A program made the translations under genes and the position numbers. A stretch of DNA of 58,173 nucleotides, taken from Phaeoceros laevis. Taxonomy: Eukaryota > Anthocerotophyta > Anthocerotopsida > Notothyladales. The stretch is taken from the NCBI GenBank assembly GCA_049999765.1, contig JBNGIQ010009468.1:273377-331549 (forward strand), read 5' to 3'. Below the pieces are notes generated by a model. The model did no database searches and was not told where the DNA came from. It saw only the letters and a list, made by a program, of their open reading frames with translations. Below are positions 49,849-58,173 of this stretch, piece after piece. Position 1 is the stretch's first letter. Each line of letters begins with the position of its first letter.

Positions 49849-52540
49849 GAGAGCATGTTGAACTCCACAATGCGGTTGTCTATGCCATCGTCGGAGGTGG
49901 GAGGGGTGATTGGAGTCCAGGCGGCGAGGATGTTTACCCCCGGGGCTGTGAGATCTGGCTGCACGCACGCGATGCAATTCAACGACGAAAAATCAAGCTC
50001 GAACATCATTCTTGTGGAGGGACTGAAACCGATGCTGTGGAGAATGCATGCTTACCTTCAGAATCNNNNNNNNNNNNNNNNNNNNNNNNNNNNNNNNNNN
50101 NNNNNNNNNNNNNNNNNNNNNNNNNNNNNNNNNNNNNNNNNNNNNNNNNNNNNNNNNNNNNNNNNGGGCCTCACCTGAGCAGATCGTTGCCATTACAGGA
50201 GCAGGCAAGTAGTTGAGGCGGGTGGCTGTTTCTATGGTAGCAACTGGTTGGCTGCGGATGGAAGCAGAAGGGGCGGTCAGGTGCTACTCCAAACAACCTG
50301 TAGAATGCCAGATACAACTTGAGGAGTGACGAAATTGGAACCTGCTTGATTGGATGTAGAACAGAACTTTGTCTGCATCTTCAAGGCTGAGTTGGCAGGC
50401 AGGAATGTCGTAGGCGGAGGAGCTGGCCTCATAGTCAACGGGCAGGATCATGCCCGCGGCCCCTAATGCCGCAGGACCTGATAGGTCGTCACTGTAGTAG
50501 TCGTCTTGTGTGCAGAGCACTATGGTGCCATTCACCTTGGCTGGATCTAAGGAGCCTGCACCCCCGCAGCTGCCTCTGCAGGGCGGAAGATGAGAAACAT
50601 CTTTCATCAAGAACTAGTATGTATTTTTCAGACGACCTTGGCTTCTACGAGAAGGCGGATCAGGCAAACTTTCATGGGAAGACTTACTGAGCACTGGCAT
50701 AGAATCCGGAGTCCCCTGCGTAGACAAGCGGGTAGAGCCTGTCGGTAAGGTTTCTTGTGTTGATGGCAAGACCCTGCAGGGAAGACACCAGTCTCGCTCA
50801 GAATGGTTTTTGGAGGACATATGTCATGTGGGCTTGGAGAGTAAGGTCCTTACCTGAAGAACTTGGTTATTTCCCAGCATGATGGTAGCCTGAAACTCTC
50901 GGTCCATGGTGTTAGCAGCGACAGTGGTCAACCAAGGTGCCACATTCACCACCGTAGCAGGATCAGGGCCCATGTTTCCTGCAGCAGCTGTTACAAAGAT
51001 ACCCCTCTGCATGGCGTGATAGCTTCCGATGGCTATGGCATCCGTGAAGTAATCTCTTTGCCCTGCTCCGGCTAGCGAGAGGGAAATGATGTCCACACCG
51101 TCCAGGATGGCGTCATCGAATGCGGCAAGGACGTCAGCATCTGTGCACCCTCCTTGGTCACCATTCACCCAGCATATCTGAGCACTCCAAGCAGGTCAGC
51201 AGGTCAGCAGGTCCAGAGGTAGTCCTTTTTGTCAGTTCTGAAGAAGCACCACGAGATGATGCACTGGGATCACCTTATACATGGCAATATGTGCCATAGG
51301 AGCACCGCCTCTTGCATCCCCGTACGCAAGTCCATTCAGACTGGCCCCTTGCACAAGTGAGCCTGCTGCTGTGGAGGCAACATGGGTGCCATGGCCCTCT
51401 TCGTCCCTAGCTGATCTGATAGATCCCACCGACTCGCCATAATGTGCTAGAAAGCCGTTGAGGTAGTACCTAGCTCCTACCAATTTGCTGGCCATGCGCA
51501 GTCCAGGGTCAGGGGAGGAGATTCCTCGAGGCTTTGAACAGCTGCACAAGGACGGCAGCTATGGCAACTCACTTGTTACAGTGTAGCGCCTCAAACTGCT
51601 CTCCAACTTCACATGCTCCCTTCCAGGACAGTGGAGGAGCAGGCATGCCTACTTGTGAGAAACTCCTCGCCTCTGGCCATATTCCTGCGCACACTCGACT
51701 GAATGAGAAAAATCCATGAACCCAAAAGACCGCCACCTCTCGAAGCAAAGGCTGCATACCACTGTCAAACAAACCGATGACGACGCCTTCCCCGAAGCGA
51801 GAGAGCTGCCACACTCCAGCGGGATCGACGGCGTCCAGTCCCAGAAAGTTGTACGAATGAGTGGTGGCAAGCTGCCAAAGATTGCTGGGAAACACCGACA
51901 CCACGCCGGGCAATTCTGTCACAGCGGTGCAGCCTCAGTGCGGCCTACAGGTTGCCATGCTGCCCAATCATCACTTGTCGTGAACCCAAAAATTGTGGCA
52001 GTGGACACAAGATTCTCCCACTTTTCAAGAGATTCCAGAGGACAACAGTAGTCTACCAGACAGAGCTTCGACTTCCTCCTCCGAAAGTGAGGCCGCGAAT
52101 CCGTTGAAGCCAGCAGTGTAACTGTAGTGCATCCTCTCCCCACATTCTTCAAGGCTTCTGCACATCCAAGTTTAGCGCCTCGCTTAATCGGGATTGGCAA
52201 ACCAGGCCCCTGGCAAGAACGCACTTGTAAGGAATGCGATCTTACAGGCCGAGAGCGGTGCCAAGCATTTGCAAGTGTAAATAGCTGGCTCGGTGCCTAA
52301 GCAGATTGTGAACTTTCTCGCCCAAGGAGACAATATACACCTGCGCCCACAAAGAAGGGAATCCTTAAATGATGCTACAGCCACTTGCTCCTACTCAGGA
52401 GATCTTCAAGCAAGAACCTGAACAAGATACCACCTCACCTTGCGAGTTTGAGCTTCGAAAGCGGATCCGTTGAGCATCACACAGAGCACCACCACACAGA
52501 CCAAGCGTGACCTTAGATCCCACGAGCCATAGGGAGCCAT
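49052..52540 (-). CDS. Subtilisin-like serine protease (plant SBT), tandem copy 2
   Basis: Twelve exons: 52540-52439, 52340-52246, 52157-52057, 51933-51760, 51684-51573, 51487-51274, 51177-50854, 50773-50688, 50575-50342, 50251-50056 (interrupted by the N gap), 49958-49742, 49644-49052. Exons 2, 3, 5, 6 and 11 have exactly the lengths of copy 1. Signal peptide in [18 protein letters not shown]; propeptide [16 protein letters not shown]; catalytic Asp156 (GLFDSG), His227 (GHGTHVAST), Asn334 (AAGNMGPD), and Ser in GTSMATP; Fn3-like tail (DLNYPSISV). Unlike copy 1 it has the standard HGTH. The bases next to the gap (50166-50185) do not give the expected SSRGP-type sequence, so exon 10 is damaged in the assembly, and no full protein length is given. 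Confidence 0.9.
50066..50165. other. Assembly gap, 100 N, inside subtilase copy 2 exon 10
   Basis: Exactly 100 N. The flanking exon pieces are 86 and 10 bases, against 112 for the whole exon in copy 1, so only about 16 coding bases appear to be missing and the placeholder is larger than the true gap. Confidence 0.98.
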
Positions 52541-53862
52541 CGGGGAAATTTACCGCCTCACCTCCCAGGTGACGGATCAAGCCAGACTGAACCTCTCTGC
52601 TGCAGGATTGCACCCGCATTTGACCCTGCCACCACCGTACCTGCTCATCAAGCAATGGACTCTCCAAAACGAGCTCAGGACTCACTACCCACCCGTCACT
52701 GGCTCATGTCCAGCCAAGACTGAGCAGCCGTAGCATCCACCAAAGCCTCTGCAGGCAGATGAGACACCTCTGCAGATCGAGAGGTCTGGGCATTCCTGAA
52801 GGATAAGGATTCAGTTTGCTATATGTACACGTCCTGTCTAAAGGGATGACATTCCTGCGAGGAATGGCGCTGGGAGCGCATGTTTTCCGAGGAAGACCGA
52901 GGACTGGACAAGACTTGGAGTGAAGGCGTGTTCGATTTGCGGCCCTGTACATGTCTCGAGTCCAGCGAATGTCCAGCAGGAAGTCTTCCTGTTGCCTGTG
53001 GAAGTACATGGCAATAAAAGTAGACTCTGGTTCCGGTGCAACCGGGTGGCCAGTCCTGGGACTCGGGTTCGGTACTGATGAGCTAGTTATGGCCTAACCC
53101 TAGTGGTCAAAGTTCATGCACTTCGATAAGGGTAAATACAGAGAGCGTGTGGGTTGCCAGCACAATTGCCGGAGCAAGAGCAGCGGCAACAGCAGCAGTT
53201 TGATCAAGTCATTCAAGTTGTGGAACATGGTGTGCAGCTAGTACTATGCTGGCGGTTGCACCGCAGTGGTCTAGTTTGACTGTTTGCGTGGCGTGATCTT
53301 CTTGGTGGAATGTGGTTTGGGTGCTGAGGGGTTGGTTAAAGGTGAGGTGGTGGAGATGGCCTGCTTGGGTGGAGGGGAACAGCGGCCAAGCCCGGGGACT
53401 CGATTCATGGCTTGGAATTCTTGCATGGAGCGGTGGGGAATTGTCAGAAGGTGGGGTTTGCCTGATGAATCTTGGCCGAACTGATGGCTGTTTGGAAGCT
53501 GCAGGGAAGGCTTTGAATTGCTGGAAGTTTAACCCCGATCACTTGGTGTTTGGATTGTTCTTCTAGGCTATAGTCTGCGCAGGACAGCAGATTCGACGGT
53601 TTGGATTGAATTCGTGCAACTCCGGGGTGTGACTGGAGGAGAGTAGAAACAGGAAGGTATCTGCACGTCGTGACTGAGTTGTTTGTGCAAACGGAGCATG
53701 TGCATGGTCTGGCATTGCAAGCATCGCCGGTTCTCAGGCAAATGCAGATTGCTTTGCAGGAGGGGTTGTTCCTCCTTTGCTGGTGTGAAAGAAGCAGGCA
53801 CTGTCTCAGGCTACTGGGGTTTCCGTTTTGGGCAGGTTTAGGGTGATCCGGCGCCAGACAGC
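52541..53862. other. Divergent intergenic region
   Basis: 1.3 kb upstream of both subtilase copy 2 (-) and RMD5 (+). Frames on either strand have no family resemblance and no repeats stand out. The RMD5 side may hold 5' UTR introns that cannot be placed. Confidence 0.5.
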
Positions 53863-55017
53863 ATGGACTTGTCTTCCGTCCGAGATGCATTTCAGCGGGT
53901 TTCAAAGAAGCAGAAACTGTCGACTACCAAGACGCAGGATGTCTTGGACCGGATGATTCAGGAGATTGAGAGCACAGCCAAGCAGCTCCTGGAGACAGTG
54001 GGCAATCAGGATACTGATTGCAGGCCTGTCCTTGTTGATCTGCAGGCTAGACTGACGGAGATGGGGCCTGCTAGCCAGATAGGGGCAGTTCAGAAGGAGG
54101 TCAATGTGGCTGTGAGCAAGTATGGGAAGGTTGTAGACAAGGTGTTCAATTTGGACATAGCCAAGGCTTACAGGGAGAGTGACTTTGATGCCTATGTGAT
54201 CAACAAGATTGTGGCCCTCCACTTCTACAGGCAGGGCCTGTTTGATCTGGGTGACTGTTTTGTCCAGGAGACCCAGCAGGAGGATGCATCCTCCCTCAAG
54301 GCACCCTTCTATGAGATGCATCAGGTCTTGGAGCAGATGAAGGCACAGAACCTCGAACCAGCTCTGGAGTGGGCAGGGAAGCACAGGGAGGAGCTTCGGC
54401 AGAATGGCTCATCTTTGGCATTCAAGCTGCATCAGCTGCAGTTTGTGCACGTTCTCCATACCAGTGGACGATCAGCGGCACTCAAGTATGCCAGGGGATG
54501 CTTCGAGGTCTTTGCCGGCCAGCATATGACAGACATTCAGAGGCTCATGGGCTGCCTGCTGTGGGCTGGCAGACTGGAATCCTCGCCCTACTCCGACCTT
54601 CTCGCTGTGGCACACTGGGATGCCGTCTCCATCGAGTTCACCAAGGAGTGTTGTAGCCTCTTGGGACAGTCGTACGAGAGCCCTCTCCATGTCGTCATCA
54701 GTGCAGGCTCACAGGCTCTGCCAACACTTCTGAAGCTTGCAACTGTAATGGCAAACAAGAAGCAGGAATGGTTAGCGATGAAGCAGCTACCTGTCGAGAT
54801 AGAGCTTGACAAGGAGTTTCAGTTTCACTCCATATTTGCGTGCCCAGTTTCAAAAGAGCAGAGCACAGCCGACAACCCTCCAATGCTCATGCCTTGTGGC
54901 CATGTCCTGTGCAAGCAGTCCATCCAGAAGCTTGCCAAGGGCAACACACGAACTTTCAAGTGCCCCTACTGTCCACAGGAGACGACTCAAGTGCAGTGTA
55001 GACAAATTTACTTTTAA
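53863..55017 (+). CDS. RMD5: RMD5/RMND5-type RING E3 subunit of the GID/CTLH complex
   Basis: Catalytic-module subunit of the GID/CTLH ubiquitin ligase. A single uninterrupted frame of 384 residues, matching the family size of about 390. Order: N-terminal helices (1-110); LisH-like segment (about 115-150, FDAYVINKIVALHFYRQGLF); CTLH (about 150-210, QVLEQMKAQNLEPALEW); CRA (210-310, HVLHTSGRSAALKYAR); degenerate RING (about 325-375) with FACPVSKEQ, PMLMPCGHVLC and FKCPYC. The start is the ATG at 53863, with the frame resembling the family from the first residues. It lacks introns while nearly every other gene here has several. Confidence 0.95.
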   Translation: MDLSSVRDAFQRVSKKQKLSTTKTQDVLDRMIQEIESTAKQLLETVGNQDTDCRPVLVDLQARLTEMGPASQIGAVQKEVNVAVSKYGKVVDKVFNLDIAKAYRESDFDAYVINKIVALHFYRQGLFDLGDCFVQETQQEDASSLKAPFYEMHQVLEQMKAQNLEPALEWAGKHREELRQNGSSLAFKLHQLQFVHVLHTSGRSAALKYARGCFEVFAGQHMTDIQRLMGCLLWAGRLESSPYSDLLAVAHWDAVSIEFTKECCSLLGQSYESPLHVVISAGSQALPTLLKLATVMANKKQEWLAMKQLPVEIELDKEFQFHSIFACPVSKEQSTADNPPMLMPCGHVLCKQSIQKLAKGNTRTFKCPYCPQETTQVQCRQIYF

Positions 55018-55533
55018 CCGGATGACCAGAAGCTAGCACATAGACTTGTACATTTTTTCAGGGTCGGGTGATGGCCACAGATTGGCCAAGTTTGGATGCA
55101 GGAGATTCCATCTGGGAGCGTGCTTTGCTTTGATCAGAGGATAGCCCTTCACAAATCTCGGAAGCTCTAATAGCTGCCAACTTTGTACAGGTCACATCAT
55201 TCTTTTCAACAACCAAGTTTCTTCTCAACTTTCTCTTCCTATTCGTCTTGCCTGGAAGCCCACTTGCTAGGGGTTCCATTCAATCTCAAATGCTCTTATG
55301 AAACATACTTGACAAAACCACAGTCTACTCTGAAATTATTTGACATGGCTGTTGTCCTTCGCTCAGAGAGAGCACATAACCTTTTTGTGTTCCCGTGCAT
55401 GTGTGAGTAGACCGTGAAGTCTGTTGTTTCGATATTCAGTTGCTCAGGAAAGAAACGTCTGCTGCTAGAATATGTGCAGCATGGATTATCACTTCAAGGG
55501 GCGAGATGTTGGGGTTGACAAGATCTGTAGAGC
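55018..55533. other. Intergenic between RMD5 and the P450 remnant
   Basis: 516 bases. Holds the RMD5 3' end; nothing else recognised. Confidence 0.5.
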
Positions 55534-56033
55534 TTACAAAGCGCAAACAGACAGATCCGGCCGACAAGCGGTAGGAACAGCTATGCAGGGAGTACTGGCT
55601 CTGGTGAGTACAAGTGCCGAATTTTCCCCCATGTCCACATCAGCTGGCTGCAAACCTTGTGGAAGGCTCCAGTCGAAGGTTTGAAGAAGTGCACACTGGC
55701 AAGCCCCACCAGAATTCCGGGGCACTTTCTCCTGCCAGCCGAGAACGGCAGCAGCTCGAAGTCCTGCCACGGAAGGACTTCAACATGGCTGTGCTGGGGA
55801 GGCAGGAAGCGGTCCGGCACGAAGCAAAGCGTGTGAAGGCGCGATGAGGCAGGCCGGCGCCTGCCATGTAGAAGAGCGCTCCCATGTGGGCCGGAGGCAG
55901 TGGCAATCCATGGCCGCAGCCGTGTTTGCAGCCACAGCGCAAGGGCTGAGCCCGCTACAAGCAAGAGCGTTGCCACTGCCAGAAGCAGGCCACTGAGATC
56001 ATCGCCTAAGGGAGCACGATGGCTGCTCAGCAT
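55534..56033 (-). pseudogene. Cytochrome P450 pseudogene, internally deleted and frameshifted
   Basis: About 500 bases hold both ends of a plant A-type P450 but not the middle. N-terminal membrane anchor at 56033-55923 (GLLLAVATLLLVAGSALALW); then, in another frame, a proline hinge and start of the fold at 55912-55817 (LPLPPAHMGALF, GLPHRAFTRF). Next, back in the first frame, the meander and haem-binding loop at 55823-55683 (DFELLPFSAGRRKCPG, with the Cys ligand). Finally, in a third frame, the C-terminus at 55689-55534 (FDWSLPQG, SALVLTRAS). A P450 is about 500 residues; the I-helix and ExxR region, some 300 residues, is missing. Dead gene, or unspliced exon remnants joined by a deletion. 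Confidence 0.8.
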
Positions 56034-56867
56034 TGTTGCTCTGGTGGTCTTATCAGAAGGGAATGTTCAGCGGCCCACACGTGCGCAGAACCTGCAAATG
56101 GTTGATGTTGATTGGGTCCTTGGGAAGTAGAAAAATTCTTGTCCGGACAGAATCATACATTTGGCACAACTTGTGGGCGCTCGAAAACCGCTGGACACCG
56201 CCACGTGGTTCTGCTGTTCTGTGGTTCTGCAGGAGTCCAGGACGCGACAGGAATCATCTCAGCCTTCTCCCCTGCCCACTCTCACCCCCGTCTTTTCACT
56301 TTCCCCCTTGAGTTTTGAGGGACGGAGCGCCCGTCCCACCCCGACTATGGGCAAATTGCTCTCATCCATGGTTGGTGGGCACCGAACCAAAAAGAGGTTT
56401 TTCCCCATGGTAGTTGGACACGACGACAAAACTGGAGACCCGGAAAAAGTCCACGAGTTACCGGAGGGACGGACTTGGAATTGCCCCGAGTACAATTGAG
56501 CCTCTTGCCCATCGCGTACTAAGAGCCATCCAAAGGTAGTAGTAGTAGGGGAGGTCAAGGTAACCGACTCCACATGGGAATCGAGCACGCAGACACATTG
56601 GTGGGCACTAGGTGGATTGGTCGTCTATACCTTGCAGGGAGGGTCACCTTCCTTCTTCCTTCCCAAGCACTCTGTTGTCGCCAAAGCACTAGGTGGTGCC
56701 AAAGTACTAGGTGGGTGGGTGGCCTATGCAAGGCACGATAGTCTTGTATCCCCTTATCTCTGGGTACTAAGAGCCACCCAGCACTTTGCTATGCTTACAC
56801 TCTTTCTCAATTATGTTTGCATGCACAATACAACACATACATACACATGTGCATGCTACTATCAACA

Positions 56868-56916
56868 CACCGTAAGCCACTCGTTCCCATGACATGGGAA
56901 TGAGTGGCTTAGGGTG
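56868..56916. repeat. Long near-perfect hairpin
   Basis: Arms 56868-56891 and 56893-56916 pair over 24 bases with two mismatches (one would be a G-U pair in RNA) around a single-base centre. The core arm is TAAGCCACTCGTTCCCATG. It could be the tip of an inverted-repeat element or a small-RNA precursor fragment. Confidence 0.85.
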
Positions 56917-56947
56917 CAATTTATACACGTTACATATCAACTACCAA

Positions 56948-57003
56948 ACAGCACATCACTAGACAACGACAACATCGACAGCACATCACTGGACAACGAC
57001 AAC
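56948..57003. repeat. 26-bp tandem duplication
   Basis: ACAGCACATCACT[A/G]GACAACGACAAC occurs at 56948-56973 and 56978-57003 with one difference, period 30. Confidence 0.9.
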
Positions 57004-58000
57004 GATGTTGCCTCTTTTATTTCAATATGAGTTGACTTTGACTTCAGTCACTAACTAGGAGTTGCGGTTGGGTAGGCCTGGCTCTACTACCTATTGGGAC
57101 AAGTATAAAGTGACGTGGACAGTTAGACGAGTTGATGCGGACTATTTTACCATGTCATGAACCCCCCTCCCTTTTGATTAAGAAGTTCTCCACAGCACTT
57201 TGACCCTAAAATCGGATTACCCAGAGCCTCTACTCGACGGAACAATGTAGGTAAGGGAAGGCGGTGCCCAAAACAGATCCGTAACTTCAGAAAAGGATTG
57301 GCTCTAAAACGGAGATCTTAGAAAAATCATAAGCAATCCCACCATTTCAACAGATATTAGTTAACTGGGGCCAACATGACGAACATCACGAATACTCTCT
57401 CTATGCCTTGCTTTCAAAAAGGAGAGTGCTAGGTTTTGCTTCTTCCACAAGTCTCTTTATCTCGTGAGTTGGTTTATGCTACTCAGAGTTTGAGTCTCAA
57501 ACCCATGGCTCTTCACATGCACAATTTTTCATGCATGAAAAACCCATGCCCTCCACGTGAAAGGACCTTATATATGAAAAATCCATGACCCTCCATGTGG
57601 GAGAACTTCACATGAAAACCCATGAAACTTGTAGAAAGTTCATATAAAATCCATGTCCCTTTTAGCAAAGGACATGTTGTATGTGTGTGAAGATATTGAA
57701 GGAGGTTTACACGGTCCCTTAGAAGTCCCCTTGCCCTCTAGGCAAGCACTGTTGTGTAAAGCATGATACTATGCCCATATGAAAGCTATGTGGAAAGCCT
57801 ATGGTGGCTAATGTGGATTTACCTCATGCAAGCCCCATATGGTATTCATGTTGTTCTATGTATATAGTAGCACAATGCAATGCCTCTTTATAAATATAGA
57901 AGATAATGCATAAAAATAGATGGCCATCCACGCATGCATTGCCAAGCCAAGCTCACTATAGTATTGCCTTTCTCCTTTCTCCAAGAACAGGGTCTCACAT

Positions 58001-58050
58001 GAAACGGACCCACACTCCATGAAACGGAGCCACACTCCATGAAACGGAGC
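58001..58050. repeat. 20-bp tandem repeat, 2.5 units
   Basis: The unit GAAACGGAGCCACACTCCAT is repeated at 58001-58020 (one change), 58021-58040 and, in part, 58041-58050. Confidence 0.95.
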
Positions 58051-58173
58051 CCGAGTCCTTTTTTTAGGGTCTTGGATTGTGCACCAATGCAAAAAACAGG
58101 ATATTTTACCCTTAACAATAAATGTGCCCTACTTTTGCGTTGTGTTTTTGTTAAAAAAGGGGTGTATTGAGTG

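Larger units (their letters stand above)
56034..58173. other. Gene-free repeat-rich tail
   Basis: No coding signal. It contains scattered short repeats: CTAGGTGG units at 56610-56715; GTACTAAGAGCCA at 56517 and 56763; the hairpin at 56868-56916; a tandem pair at 56948-57003; CATGAAAA/CCCATG units at 57530-57650; and a 20-base tandem at 58001-58050. The composition becomes AT-rich after about 57250. It may be decayed transposon material, but no recognisable element was found. Confidence 0.5.

Noticed and set aside
55640-55942. A short intact protein on the minus strand
   Set aside because: Only its middle part matches a P450 hinge; the rest is out of frame with the haem loop, so it belongs to the P450 pseudogene.

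Overview
The window is nuclear DNA from the green plant lineage (a streptophyte: an alga, bryophyte or lycophyte; the sequence alone does not decide which). Almost every gene is broken by GT-AG introns of roughly 50-400 bases, and several families are plant-type: a GRDP glycine-rich-domain protein, a BTB-TAZ protein, an ARAD-like GT47 glycosyltransferase, plant subtilases and a plant-type flavin monooxygenase. Two runs of exactly 100 N (11881-11980, 50066-50165) are assembly gaps. I rebuilt the exons by hand from protein family knowledge, reading phase and splice sites; no alignment was run.

Layout, left to right. 1-1217 (-): 5' half of a GRDP gene running off the edge. 2463-2651 (-): ribosomal protein eL29. 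3057-4662 (+): plastid-type uroporphyrinogen decarboxylase. 5210-7310 (+): proteasome lid subunit RPN3. 7872-9604 (-): GT47 glycosyltransferase. 12006-15564 (+): 15-exon membrane coiled-coil protein of the At2g24420/At4g31340 type. 17320-19126 (+): BTB-TAZ protein. 20216-23311 (+): three tandem two-exon genes for ~120-residue helical proteins resembling the HeLo / MLKL N-terminal four-helix bundle, the most notable feature here. 23816-25782 (+): a conserved-looking protein I cannot name. 26722-31037 (-): 23-exon cytosolic glucose-6-phosphate isomerase. 31480-32650: AT-rich gene-free island, followed by a hairpin cluster. 32986-34949 (-): membrane-anchored short-chain dehydrogenase. 35235-37962 (+): flavin-containing monooxygenase with a long N-terminal extension. 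39881-42057 (-): acid-lipase-type triacylglycerol lipase. 42420-43148 (+): an uncertain coiled-coil candidate. 43587-47008 and 49052-52540 (both -): tandem subtilases with the same 12-exon plan. Between them, 47611-48889 (+): a DUF2431/Bmt5-like rRNA methyltransferase. 53863-55017 (+): intronless RMD5 E3 ligase subunit of the GID/CTLH complex. 55534-56033 (-): decayed cytochrome P450 pseudogene. 56034-58173: repeat-rich, gene-free tail.

The genes are mostly unrelated housekeeping and plant-specific loci, with no operon logic. Local organisation comes from two kinds of tandem duplication (the helical-bundle genes and the subtilases) and from several close head-to-head pairs that share short upstream regions (eL29/UROD, SDR/FMO, subtilase/methyltransferase). 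Two introns appear to use GC-AG instead of GT-AG boundaries.
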